The notes beneath the pieces are model-generated. The model did no database searches and had not been told where the DNA came from. It saw nothing but the letters and a program-made list of their open reading frames with translations. From assembly GCA_035640355.1 (NCBI GenBank), contig DASQWI010000008.1, forward strand, positions 1 to 64,000: DNA of 64,000 nucleotides, read 5' to 3'. The translations under genes and the position numbers were made by a program. Shown here piece after piece: positions 34,512 to 42,238 of the stretch. The DNA comes from Actinomycetota bacterium (lineage in GTDB: Bacteria > Actinomycetota > UBA4738 > HRBIN12). Numbering within the stretch: position 1 is the first letter of the stretch; every line of letters starts with the position of its first letter.

Positions 34512-34971
34512 CAACCACCTGGCCCCGAGGGAAGAATCGCGCCTGCTCCTCCGACTGCAGGGCGAACAGGTCGCTGAGCGGATAGCAGAGCCTCGCAGTG
34601 AGCGACGGGGCGTCGATGCGATCGAATACCTCGATGTAGATCGTCCTCGCCCCGAAGAGTCGAGCGAGCACGAAGAACGGCACCGCGACGCCTGCGCCCG
34701 TGGACACGATCGCTCGCGGGCGGTACCGGCGGAACACCCGCAAGGCGAGGACCGCGTTCCGAATCAGGTTGTGAACGTTCCGCGTAGTGGGGTGGTGCGC
34801 GGGCACGACAGCTTCGCGCTCGAGCAGCGAACGGGCGTCATCCGTGTCGAACGTGACCCACACGCGGCGGAAGCGTTCCCACCAAGGCTGCAAGTTGTAG
34901 AGCTGCGCGAGGTGGCCGCCCGACGAGCACACGAGGACGACGGTGGGAGGGCCACCGTCCGGGTGATTCAC
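34498..34971 (-). CDS. Alg14/PssD-like membrane subunit of a split glycosyltransferase
   Basis: A protein of 157 residues. Seen: VVLVCSSGGHLAQLYNL (the Alg14 SSGGH motif), WVTFDTDDARSLL, PTTRNVHNLIRNAVLALRVFRRYRPRAIVSTGAGVAVPFF and IEVFDRIDAPSLTARLCYPLSDLFALQ. Family knowledge: this half anchors the complex and binds the lipid acceptor while the Alg13-like half binds the nucleotide sugar. The GTG at 34971 was chosen because it makes a GTGA overlap with the kinase gene upstream. The two halves are adjacent and overlapping, supporting complex formation. Confidence 0.87.
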   Translation of the reverse strand: MNHPDGGPPTVVLVCSSGGHLAQLYNLQPWWERFRRVWVTFDTDDARSLLEREAVVPAHHPTTRNVHNLIRNAVLALRVFRRYRPRAIVSTGAGVAVPFFVLARLFGARTIYIEVFDRIDAPSLTARLCYPLSDLFALQSEEQARFFPRGQVVGALV

Positions 34972-36719
34972 CACTTTCCGCGTCGGGATCTCGCCGGCTT
35001 GGCGGTCCAACGCTTGCTCTGACTGGTCGAAGACTTCGTGGCTGTCGACGACTTCGTGGCTCTCGACGATTTCGTGGCTGTCGACGACGCACCCACCGTC
35101 GTCGCCTTCGCGCCGGGCTCGTCAGTGTTGGTTGCGCTCGAGACCGCTTCTCGTCTACGTCGGGACGAACCGTTCTCCTCGGTGTATTCGTAACCGTAGC
35201 GGTACTCAGCAAGCCGCGATGGCGAGACGTTGTTTAGGACGCCCCCCTCGATGACGGCGCCGACCTGGACGAGGTGGTCGACGCTGTGTCGGATCGCGGT
35301 TTGGGTCGTCCGCTCGGCCTCCGCGACGACGAGGAGGCCGTCCACCAGAGGCGCGACCACGAGCGTGTCGGCGAGCCCGAGGATTGGCGGAAGATCGACG
35401 ATGACGAAGTCGAACGCTTCGCGTGCGCGTTTCAGGAGCTCCGCTAACCTTGGCGATTCCAGCAACTCAGCCGGCTGCGAGGTCGGCGATCCGCTCGGCA
35501 CGACGCGAAGGTTGTCGCCCGCCTTCCTCGCGGCGCTCTCGAACGACGCGTTGCCGGCAAGGAGATCGCTCAGTCCCGGCTCGTCGTCGAGCGCGAAATA
35601 CCGATGCAGCTTGGGCCTGCGCAGGTCGGCCGAGAGCGCCAGGACATTCTGGCCGGTCTGCGCCAGCGCCGCCGCGAGGTTCGACGCCGTCGTCGTCTTG
35701 CCCTCGCCCATCGCGGCGCCCGTGACGCCGATCACTCGGATGCCTTGCTGTCGTCCTCTCGCCATGATGCTCGTGCGGAGCGTTCGGTAGGCCTCGGCCG
35801 CGGGGCTTCGGGGCTGCTTTTCGAGGACGACGTAGGGTGCACGACGCAGGTTGCGCCCCGCCATGCGCGGAATGATGGCGGCCGTCGGCGCTCCGAGCGC
35901 AGCCTCGAGATCCGTTCGGCCCCGGATCCGATCATCCGTTCGCTCGCGTACGAAGGCGGCGCCGACGCCGACGAAGCCGCCAAGGAAGAATCCGATGGCG
36001 AGGTTGATCACGTGGTTGGGGCTCGGCTCCGCGGCGTCCGACGTGGCGGGGAGGATCACCTCGCCGGGATCGACCGTCAACGGGATCTCCGTCAGCTGTA
36101 TGGACAGGCTGGCGATCCGCTGGTTGAGGAGGTCCCGGCGCTGGCGAGCGTTGCGGTACTCGATCGTTCCTGGGTCTGTGGCGTTGATGTCCTCGTTGTA
36201 CTGGTCCCGCTCTATCTGGAGCTCCTCCATCAAATCGGTCAATTCCGCTCGCTCGTCGTCCAACTTGTCTTCTGCCCGCTCACGCCGGTAGGAGAGGTAC
36301 GCACGGGCGAACGCATTCGCCGTCCTCGCGGCGTCCCGCCTCGTGGGCGCCGTGTAGGAGACATCGAGAACGAGCGAGTCGGGAGTGGCTTCGACGGACA
36401 CGTTCTCCATCAGCTCGGGAGAGGTCAGCGTGGTGCCGAGATCGTCGCGAACGCGCGCGGCGATGATTGCCGACTCGACGAGCGTGGCCTCGGTTTCCAT
36501 GCTGACCAGCTGGTCAGGGCGAAGACCCGACGAACTCGAACCCGGGTCGACGAGGATCTGCCCCTCGGCCGTGTACGCGACCGGAAGAGAGAACGTGTAC
36601 ACGCCCGCCAGGACAACCACGAGGAGGGCGATCGTGGTGATCAGCCGCCAGCGATGCCGAAGGACCTCCCCGTAGATCCGAAGGTCAACGGCATCGTCGG
36701 ACGAGGATCTGTCGGTCAC
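34968..36719 (-). CDS. Wzz/CapA-type chain-length regulator fused to BY-kinase
   Basis: A fusion protein of 583 residues. Residues 12-258 are a Wzz domain with two membrane helices (about 28-48 and 237-257) around an outer helical region. Residues 300-500 are a tyrosine kinase of the bacterial BY type: Walker A GEGKTT (338-343), Walker A' SADLRRP (363-369), and FVIVDLPP near 438. A tyrosine cluster YRYGYEY (506-512) fits the autophosphorylated tail. After it comes a Ser/Thr/Lys/Arg-rich tail with repeats of about six residues (ATKSS). It would control polymer length and export by cycles of phosphorylation. The GTG at 36719 has GGGAGGCAGG upstream; the stop overlaps the next gene by 4 bp. Confidence 0.92.
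   Translation of the reverse strand: MTDRSSSDDAVDLRIYGEVLRHRWRLITTIALLVVVLAGVYTFSLPVAYTAEGQILVDPGSSSSGLRPDQLVSMETEATLVESAIIAARVRDDLGTTLTSPELMENVSVEATPDSLVLDVSYTAPTRRDAARTANAFARAYLSYRRERAEDKLDDERAELTDLMEELQIERDQYNEDINATDPGTIEYRNARQRRDLLNQRIASLSIQLTEIPLTVDPGEVILPATSDAAEPSPNHVINLAIGFFLGGFVGVGAAFVRERTDDRIRGRTDLEAALGAPTAAIIPRMAGRNLRRAPYVVLEKQPRSPAAEAYRTLRTSIMARGRQQGIRVIGVTGAAMGEGKTTTASNLAAALAQTGQNVLALSADLRRPKLHRYFALDDEPGLSDLLAGNASFESAARKAGDNLRVVPSGSPTSQPAELLESPRLAELLKRAREAFDFVIVDLPPILGLADTLVVAPLVDGLLVVAEAERTTQTAIRHSVDHLVQVGAVIEGGVLNNVSPSRLAEYRYGYEYTEENGSSRRRREAVSSATNTDEPGAKATTVGASSTATKSSRATKSSTATKSSTSQSKRWTAKPARSRRGKW
35034..35087. repeat. 18-bp tandem repeat, three copies, in the BY-kinase tail
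   Basis: Three copies of an 18-bp unit of the form CTTCGTGGCTGTCGACGA differ at one or two bases. In frame on the minus strand the units encode SS-(T/R)-ATK, giving the basic, serine-rich tail of the kinase. Copy number variation here would change tail length without a frameshift. Confidence 0.85.
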
Positions 36720-36769
36720 CCTGCCTCCCAACGGATGCCCGCTTGATTGCGGACTGCCCGCTGATCGCG

Positions 36770-36787
36770 AATACCCGTCATTACCCG
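36770..36787 (+). promoter_or_regulatory. ATACCCGT motif pair
   Basis: Two head-to-tail copies, ATACCCGT and TTACCCGT, begin at 36770 and 36780, exactly one helical turn apart (10 bp). They lie 50-70 bp before the Wzz-kinase start. The same core lies at a similar distance from the other large leftward operon (27831). Candidate operator. Confidence 0.42.
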
Positions 36788-36898
36788 TGAATTGCTGCGC
36801 ACATAACCTAGAGCACGCCTCGCCCGAGCGCGACGGAGCGGCCGCGGCCACCCAGGCGCGGGCGACGCACGCCCCGCGTCTGATGAACCCTCTCCGTG

Positions 36899-36926
36899 TT
36901 CACAGCTTCGTCGGGAAGGGTAGGGT
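36899..36926 (+). promoter_or_regulatory. Putative sigma-70 promoter of the sulfotransferase-flippase operon
   Basis: TTCACA at 36899-36904, a 16-bp spacer, and TAGGGT at 36921-36926. A start point near 36933 would leave a leader of about 24 bases before the GTG at 36957. Confidence 0.5.
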
Positions 36927-36956
36927 GCCGTTGCCGGGGGAAACAAGCGTCGAAAG

Positions 36957-37919
36957 GTGGGATCCTCGTCGGATACGGCTGTTGACGTCGCATATATAGG
37001 CGGGACGATGCGGAGCGGCAGCACGCTCCTCCATCGGATGCTGAGCCGCGTTCCGGGGTTCGTCTCGGTTGGCGAGGTCGTTCACCTCTGGGAACGCGGT
37101 GTTGCGGGCAATGAGCTCTGCGGTTGCGGGGCACCATTCCACGACTGTCCGTTCTGGACCGAGGTCGGGACGCGCGCGTTCGGCGGCTGGGATCGGCTCG
37201 ACCCGTTGGAGGTCCGGGGACTCCAACGGACGGTCGACCGGACGAGATACATCCCATTGCTGCTCGCCGGTCGTAGCCGGGCACGCGGCTATGGACGCAC
37301 GCTGGACCGCTACGCCGATGTGCTTTCTCTGCTCTTTTCGGCGATCCGCGCTGTCTCGGGGGCCGACGTCATCGTCGACTCGTCGAAGCACGCCTCGACA
37401 GCGTTCGTCCTGCGACGAGTGCCCGCCGTCCGTCTGCACGTCGTCCATCTCGTCCGTGACAGCCACGGCGTCGCGTTCTCGCTGACGAGGCAGGTAGCCA
37501 GGCCGGAGGTCACGACCGCCCCGACGTACATGCCGACCACAACACCCTTTCGTTCCGGTCTCGAGTGGCTCATCGTGAACGGACTTTTCCATGCGCTCCG
37601 TGCCACCGGCGTTTCCACGACGTTCCTCAAATATGAGTCCCTCGTGCGCAATCCGGAGGCAGAGATCGAGCGGATCGTTGGCGCGCTCGGGAAGCGGGCG
37701 AACGTCCCAACCGACACGGTCGTTCGTAACGGGGTCGTGGAGTTCGCCCCGGATCACACAGTGTCGGGCAATCCCATGCGCTTCGCCGTCGGAGAGGTCG
37801 CCCTTCACCCGGACGACACGTGGCAGCGGAGCATGCCTCGCGGTGATCGGATCGTGACGACGGCCGTCACGTGGCCGTTGCTCGCCAGGTACGGATACCC
37901 ACTGGTGAGCCGACGATGA
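36957..37919 (+). CDS. PAPS-dependent sulfotransferase
   Basis: A protein of 320 residues with VAYIGGTMRSGSTLLHRML (PAPS 5' loop RSGST near residue 19), VDSSKHASTAFVLRRV and HVVHLVRDSHGVAFSL (3'-phosphate motif), and TFLKYESLVRNPEAEIERI. A CGCGAPFHDCPFW segment near residue 55 carries three cysteines and is typical of one subgroup of bacterial sulfotransferases. Start GTG at 36957; stop overlaps the next GT2 start by 4 bp. It opens the rightward operon with the ligase, second sulfotransferase and flippase, so its target is probably the polymer made there. Confidence 0.87.
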   Translation: MGSSSDTAVDVAYIGGTMRSGSTLLHRMLSRVPGFVSVGEVVHLWERGVAGNELCGCGAPFHDCPFWTEVGTRAFGGWDRLDPLEVRGLQRTVDRTRYIPLLLAGRSRARGYGRTLDRYADVLSLLFSAIRAVSGADVIVDSSKHASTAFVLRRVPAVRLHVVHLVRDSHGVAFSLTRQVARPEVTTAPTYMPTTTPFRSGLEWLIVNGLFHALRATGVSTTFLKYESLVRNPEAEIERIVGALGKRANVPTDTVVRNGVVEFAPDHTVSGNPMRFAVGEVALHPDDTWQRSMPRGDRIVTTAVTWPLLARYGYPLVSRR

Positions 37920-38863
37920 ATACGCCGTCGCGTGCGGCTCCGACACGGGCCCACTGGCCTGGCGTCTCCGTCGTCGTGCCGACGCGCGATCGACCGAATC
38001 TTGTCGTTCGCGCGGTCCAGGCGATCTTCGCGCAGCGGTACGAAGGGCCGATCGAGGTTCTCGTCGTGTTCGACCAATCCGAACCACGACCGCTCGAGGT
38101 GGCCTCGCAAGCGGATCGGACTATCCGGGTCATCGAGAACGGACGAAGCTCCGGTCTTGCCGGTGCTCGGAACACCGGCATCCTCGCCGCCCACAACGAG
38201 CTCGTGGCGTTCTGCGACGACGACGACGAGTGGTTCCCCGACAAGCTGCATACGCAGGTGGAGCGCTTCGTCGGCCGCCCCACCGCGACCGCCATAACGA
38301 CCGGCGTCATCGTCGAGTTCCATGGCCACATGACGAAACGGACGGCGCCCGCGGAACTGGTGACGTTCGACATGCTGCTCGGGTCCAGGATCATGGAGCT
38401 CCACCCGTCGACGTTCCTGGCGCGGCGTCGCGATCTCGTCGAGAACGATGGGCTCGTGGACGAGCACATCCCTGGTGGATACGGAGAGGACTACGAATGG
38501 CTCCTGAGGCGAGCACGTCGCGGTCCGGTCGTCGCGGTCCGCCGTCCGCTCGCGCGCATCCACTGGGATGGATCGTCGTGGTTCGGCGGCCGCTGGGACA
38601 CGATCGTCGACGCGTTGTTGTACCTCCTGGAGCGGTATCCGGAGTTCTCGCGGTCACGACGAGGCCTCGCGCGGCTTCGCGGCCAGATCGCGTTCGCGCA
38701 CGCGGCCGCCCAACGACCGACCGAGGCGAGACGCTGGGCCTGGCAAGCGCTCCGCGCGAACCCGTTCGACCGTCGAGCGTTCGCCGCAGTCGCCGTCTCG
38801 ACGGGCGTGGTCTCGGCTCGAACGATCCTCGACGCTGCCCACCGATACGGTCGGGGTGTCTGA
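37916..38863 (+). CDS. GT2 glycosyltransferase
   Basis: A protein of 315 residues. Seen: VSVVVPTRDRPNLVVRAV, EVLVVFDQSEPRP (the usual second-strand VDD is replaced by VFDQ), SGLAGARNTGILAAHNELVAFCDDDDEW (metal motif), HPSTFLARRRDL and GYGEDYEWLLR (base motif). The tail is helical and TPR-like (ARRWAWQALRANPFDRRAFAAV). It differs enough from the paralogous set in the left part to be a separate family member. ATG at 37916 overlaps the sulfotransferase stop by 4 bp. Confidence 0.88.
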   Translation: MNTPSRAAPTRAHWPGVSVVVPTRDRPNLVVRAVQAIFAQRYEGPIEVLVVFDQSEPRPLEVASQADRTIRVIENGRSSGLAGARNTGILAAHNELVAFCDDDDEWFPDKLHTQVERFVGRPTATAITTGVIVEFHGHMTKRTAPAELVTFDMLLGSRIMELHPSTFLARRRDLVENDGLVDEHIPGGYGEDYEWLLRRARRGPVVAVRRPLARIHWDGSSWFGGRWDTIVDALLYLLERYPEFSRSRRGLARLRGQIAFAHAAAQRPTEARRWAWQALRANPFDRRAFAAVAVSTGVVSARTILDAAHRYGRGV

Positions 38864-40158
38864 TGGAAACGGCGATCCAGGCCCCAACCGTTCGCCGGCC
38901 TGCCCTGCCTGCGGGGTGGCCGATCTACGCAGTTATCCTCGGCCTGCCGCTCTGGTGGATCTTGGGGATCGCCGCGTTCGTCTGGCCGGTCTTCGCCGTC
39001 CCCATGCTGTTCTGGCTGCTTCGTCGTGGGGCCGTCGTCGTCCCTCGCGGCTTCCTCGTCTGGGTTGCATTCCTCGGCTGGGCCCTCGCATCCTCGACGC
39101 AGCTGGTCGGGACCGGTAGGACGATCGGCTACGTTTGGCGCACGAGCCTGTACCTGTCGGCGACGATCTTCCTCCTGTACGTGTTCAACCTTTCGAGGGA
39201 ACGGCTCCCCGCTCGCCGCCTAGCGATGCTCCTCGCTGCGTTCTGGGGAATCGTCGTCGCAGGTGGTTATCTCGCCGTCCTCGCGCCGACGTTCTCCGTC
39301 ACCAGCCTCGCGGAGCGGATGTTGCCGGAGTCCCTTCGAAGCGACGCCTTCTTGCAGACCATCATTCATCCCGCCGCTGCCCAGATCCATGACTTCCTCG
39401 GCTATGCCGTAGCGCGACCTGCAGCCCCGTTCACCTACACGAACGATTGGGGATCGACGTTCGGTCTGTTGATCCCGTTCGTGATTCTTGCCTGGAACAG
39501 GCGCCCATCACCGGGCGCTCGCAGCCTGCTCGCGGTGTTGGCGGTGGCGTCGGTGGTTCCCGTGGTCTTCTCGCTCAACCGCGGTCTATGGATAAGCCTC
39601 GGTATCGGTCTGTTGTACGCGGCGGTGCGACTGGCCTTCGCGGGTCGCGAACGAGCCGTCGTCGCGCTCATCGGTGTAATTCTTGTGGTGGGGAGCCTGT
39701 TGATCCTCACGCCCCTAAAGGACCTCATCGACGCCCGTCTCCAGATCGGACACAGCAACGAGCGCCGCGCGATGCTCTATGAGGAAGCCGGCCGCTCCGC
39801 GCTCGAGTCTCCACTGCTGGGGTACGCGGCACCGCTGCCGTCGAAATGGAATCCCAATGCACCGCCTGTCGGAACGCAGGGATTGCTCTGGACGGTGCTG
39901 GTCTCGCACGGGTTCGTGGGTGCGGTTCTGTTCGTCGCGTGGTTCCTGTATGCGCTGTGGCGAACGCGATCGGTTCGGAACGACGTGCGGTTCTGGTGCC
40001 ACGTCATGTTGTTGATCGCCATCATCCAGCTCGTGGTCTACGACATGCTCCCGACCCAGCTGCACATCATGATGATCGGGATCGCCATGGCGATGCGCGA
40101 GACGTCGTCTGCGGAGGAAACGCCGGCTCCCGAGCTCGTGAACGCCGACTACCAGTGA
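38863..40158 (+). CDS. O-antigen ligase/polymerase (Wzy/WaaL-like)
   Basis: A protein of 431 residues with about ten to eleven membrane helices and one large outer loop (residues 145-195, containing LRSDAFLQTIIHPAAAQIHDFLGY), followed by RPAAPFTYTNDWGSTFGLLIP, NRGLWISLGIG and GHSNERRAMLYEEAGRSALESPLLGYAAP. The NRG...W and the late loop are typical of the Wzy_C superfamily. These enzymes polymerise lipid-linked repeat units or pass the finished glycan to its acceptor. ATG at 38863 shares one base with the preceding stop. Confidence 0.86.
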   Translation: METAIQAPTVRRPALPAGWPIYAVILGLPLWWILGIAAFVWPVFAVPMLFWLLRRGAVVVPRGFLVWVAFLGWALASSTQLVGTGRTIGYVWRTSLYLSATIFLLYVFNLSRERLPARRLAMLLAAFWGIVVAGGYLAVLAPTFSVTSLAERMLPESLRSDAFLQTIIHPAAAQIHDFLGYAVARPAAPFTYTNDWGSTFGLLIPFVILAWNRRPSPGARSLLAVLAVASVVPVVFSLNRGLWISLGIGLLYAAVRLAFAGRERAVVALIGVILVVGSLLILTPLKDLIDARLQIGHSNERRAMLYEEAGRSALESPLLGYAAPLPSKWNPNAPPVGTQGLLWTVLVSHGFVGAVLFVAWFLYALWRTRSVRNDVRFWCHVMLLIAIIQLVVYDMLPTQLHIMMIGIAMAMRETSSAEETPAPELVNADYQ

Positions 40159-41381
40159 ACGGGTCCGCCCCGCTCGCGAGGCGCCGCCCGCCGACCGACG
40201 TAGCTCGGTTGCTCGACGCGGTCTGGCCCGGGTGCACCATCATCCCGGGCAACGCGGAGAGCGACCGTCCGCGTGTGGCCGCGCTGAAGGCGCTGCCGAG
40301 CGCGAGGAACGTTCGACTGCTGGTTCCGGCACACTCGCGTCGCGCCGCATCCACGGCGCTTCGTCAATTCAACGACGGCATGACGCAGCCGGCTCGCGTG
40401 CGAAAGGCGTTGGTCGGGGCGGCGCTCGCCACTCCGTTGGCGACGCTGATCGGGACACGACTCGACGTGCTCGTGGGCGACGCGGCGACTTCGTCGCCGG
40501 TTGTCGACGAGATCCGTAGGGTCTTCGACGGGAACCACGTTGAGATCGCGGTGTTCGTCGGCGAGCGGCTCCGTCCGAACCGCAAGCCCGTCCTCCAGAT
40601 CCTCTCGGAGCGAGGCGACGTGCTCGGTTACGCGAAGGTTGGATGGGATGCGCTTACCAAACGGCTCGTGTCGAACGAGGCCGACACCTTGCGCTCGTTC
40701 CTGTCGTCCCCGCCGGCGACCTTCCGCGTTCCCCGCATCCTCCACCAGGCCGATGTGGGCGGCGCGCATCTCACCGTTCTTTCGCCGCTCCGGCATGCGT
40801 TGCTCCGACGGGAGAGCCTCGGCGCCACTCCGCCGATCGGCGCGGTGCGAGAGATCGCGTTCCGGACTGGGCGTGTCGTGGAGCCGCTGTCGCGCAGTAC
40901 GTACGAACGGGCGGTCCGTGATCGCATCGAGGCGCTCGACGACGAGGAACGGCGCTCGATCCTGGTTCGACGGTTCGACACCCTCATCGACGCCTCCACC
41001 GACGGCGACGTGGCGTTCGGGTCGTGGCACGGCGACTGGACGCCGTGGAACATGGCGCGAACTCGGACGGGTCTAGACGTCTGGGACTGGGAGCGGAGCG
41101 GGGGGAGCGTCCCGGTCGGGCTCGACGTGCTTCACCACCGCTTCCTTTTCCGGTGGCGAGACGGCGTGGACGCGAACTCGCTGGCGTCCGACACGCTGGA
41201 TGCATCGCGCACGACGCTCGGCCGCCTCGGCCTCGATCACGCCGACCAACGCCGACTCCTATCCCTCTATCTCTTCGAACTGTTGCTGCGGTTGGAGGAA
41301 GGGCGTGACGCCGGCCGTGCCGTTCCGCGAGCGTTCGCCTCGCTCGAGCATGCGCTTGACTCGCATACGGTTCGGCCATGA
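40155..41381 (+). CDS. APH-fold kinase-like protein in a polysaccharide operon
   Basis: A protein of 408 residues. The N-terminal 150 residues show no known family. The rest has the aminoglycoside-phosphotransferase/choline-kinase fold: VLGYAKVGWDALTKRLVSNEADTL (nucleotide-binding Lys region), a catalytic loop FGSWHGDWTPWNMA with Asp and Asn in place, and DVWDWERSGG as the metal-binding Asp. It could phosphorylate a sugar or an envelope precursor. An antibiotic-resistance role is unlikely given its place between the ligase and a sulfotransferase and the long extra N-terminus. GTGA and ATGA overlaps on both sides. Confidence 0.75.
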   Translation: MNGSAPLARRRPPTDVARLLDAVWPGCTIIPGNAESDRPRVAALKALPSARNVRLLVPAHSRRAASTALRQFNDGMTQPARVRKALVGAALATPLATLIGTRLDVLVGDAATSSPVVDEIRRVFDGNHVEIAVFVGERLRPNRKPVLQILSERGDVLGYAKVGWDALTKRLVSNEADTLRSFLSSPPATFRVPRILHQADVGGAHLTVLSPLRHALLRRESLGATPPIGAVREIAFRTGRVVEPLSRSTYERAVRDRIEALDDEERRSILVRRFDTLIDASTDGDVAFGSWHGDWTPWNMARTRTGLDVWDWERSGGSVPVGLDVLHHRFLFRWRDGVDANSLASDTLDASRTTLGRLGLDHADQRRLLSLYLFELLLRLEEGRDAGRAVPRAFASLEHALDSHTVRP

Positions 41382-42238
41382 CCGACGTGAAACGGCGCGC
41401 TCTGTCCGCGGTTCGACGCGCCGCCCACGTCTACGAGATTTCGACGGCGACGGCGAGGCTGCTGCCTTCATTTCTGATCATCGGCGCCGAACGAGCCGGG
41501 ACCACGTCGCTGTATCGGTACCTGGGGCGTCATCCACAGGTCATGACTGTGACGCTCCGTCGCAAGGGAGCTCACTACTTCGACACCAACTTCGGGAACA
41601 GTGTGCGTTGGTACCGATCGCACTTCCCGACGGAGTGGGCCGTCCGTCGGCGCGCCCGGCGTGTCGGCCACGTCGTGACCGGTGAGGCGTGTCCGTACTA
41701 CGTGTTCCACCCGCTCGTGCCGGAGCGGGTTCGGTCGCTGCTTCCCGACGCCCGGCTGATCCTCATGCTGCGGGACCCGGTCTCACGCGCGTACTCGCAC
41801 TTCCGCCACGAGGTGGCACGCGGTTTCGAGCATCTCGCGTTCGAGGACGCGCTTCAGGTGGAGCCGACGCGGCTCGAAGGTGAAGACGAGCGGATGCGGA
41901 GCGATCCGCAGTACGTGAGCTTCCCCCATCAGCACTTCTCCTATTTGGCGCGCGGCCGCTATCTGGAGCAGGTGAAGCGATGGCACGCGCTCTTCCCCAC
42001 GGAGCAGCTCCTGGTCGTCGACTCCGGCACGTTCTTCGCGGATCCCGACAAGGGCTTCCGGGAGGTCGAGCGCTTCCTCGGCATCGCCGAGCTCTCGTAC
42101 CGCGAGTACCCCCGGCTCAACGCACGATCTGGCGCGGAGATGGCCCCGGCGACGCTCGAGCGCCTACGCGAACATTTTGCCGAGCCGAACCGGCGTCTCG
42201 AGGAATATCTCGGGCGCGCGTTCTCGTGGGGCACGTGA
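41378..42238 (+). CDS. Sulfotransferase of the heparan N-sulfotransferase-like type
   Basis: A protein of 286 residues. Seen: FLIIGAERAGTTSLYRYLGRHPQV (PAPS 5' loop), GEACPYYVFHPLVPERVRSLLPDARLILMLRDPVSRAYSHFRHEV (3'-phosphate motif) and a C-terminal LNARSGAEMAPATLERLREHF. This arrangement is that of the Sulfotransfer_1 domain in glycan sulfotransferases such as NDST relatives. A slightly hydrophobic stretch near residue 28 is too short for a firm anchor. Translationally coupled to the kinase-like gene before and the flippase after it by 4-bp overlaps. Confidence 0.88.
   Translation: MTDVKRRALSAVRRAAHVYEISTATARLLPSFLIIGAERAGTTSLYRYLGRHPQVMTVTLRRKGAHYFDTNFGNSVRWYRSHFPTEWAVRRRARRVGHVVTGEACPYYVFHPLVPERVRSLLPDARLILMLRDPVSRAYSHFRHEVARGFEHLAFEDALQVEPTRLEGEDERMRSDPQYVSFPHQHFSYLARGRYLEQVKRWHALFPTEQLLVVDSGTFFADPDKGFREVERFLGIAELSYREYPRLNARSGAEMAPATLERLREHFAEPNRRLEEYLGRAFSWGT

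Larger units (their letters stand above)
36720..36956. promoter_or_regulatory. Divergent intergenic region (Wzz-kinase / sulfotransferase)
   Basis: About 237 bp, no credible gene. It holds a candidate minus-strand -10 (TAGGTT, 36805-36810), two ATACCCGT-like motifs at 36770-36787 between it and the kinase gene, and a plus-strand promoter at 36899-36926. Confidence 0.55.

Noticed and set aside
35034-35087. Short tandem repeat as a CRISPR-like array
   Set aside because: Units are directly adjacent without spacers and lie in frame inside the BY-kinase tail. No cas gene in the window.
40155-41381. Aminoglycoside resistance gene
   Set aside because: Only the general kinase fold is shared. The gene has a long extra N-terminus and is embedded by 4-bp overlaps in a polysaccharide operon.
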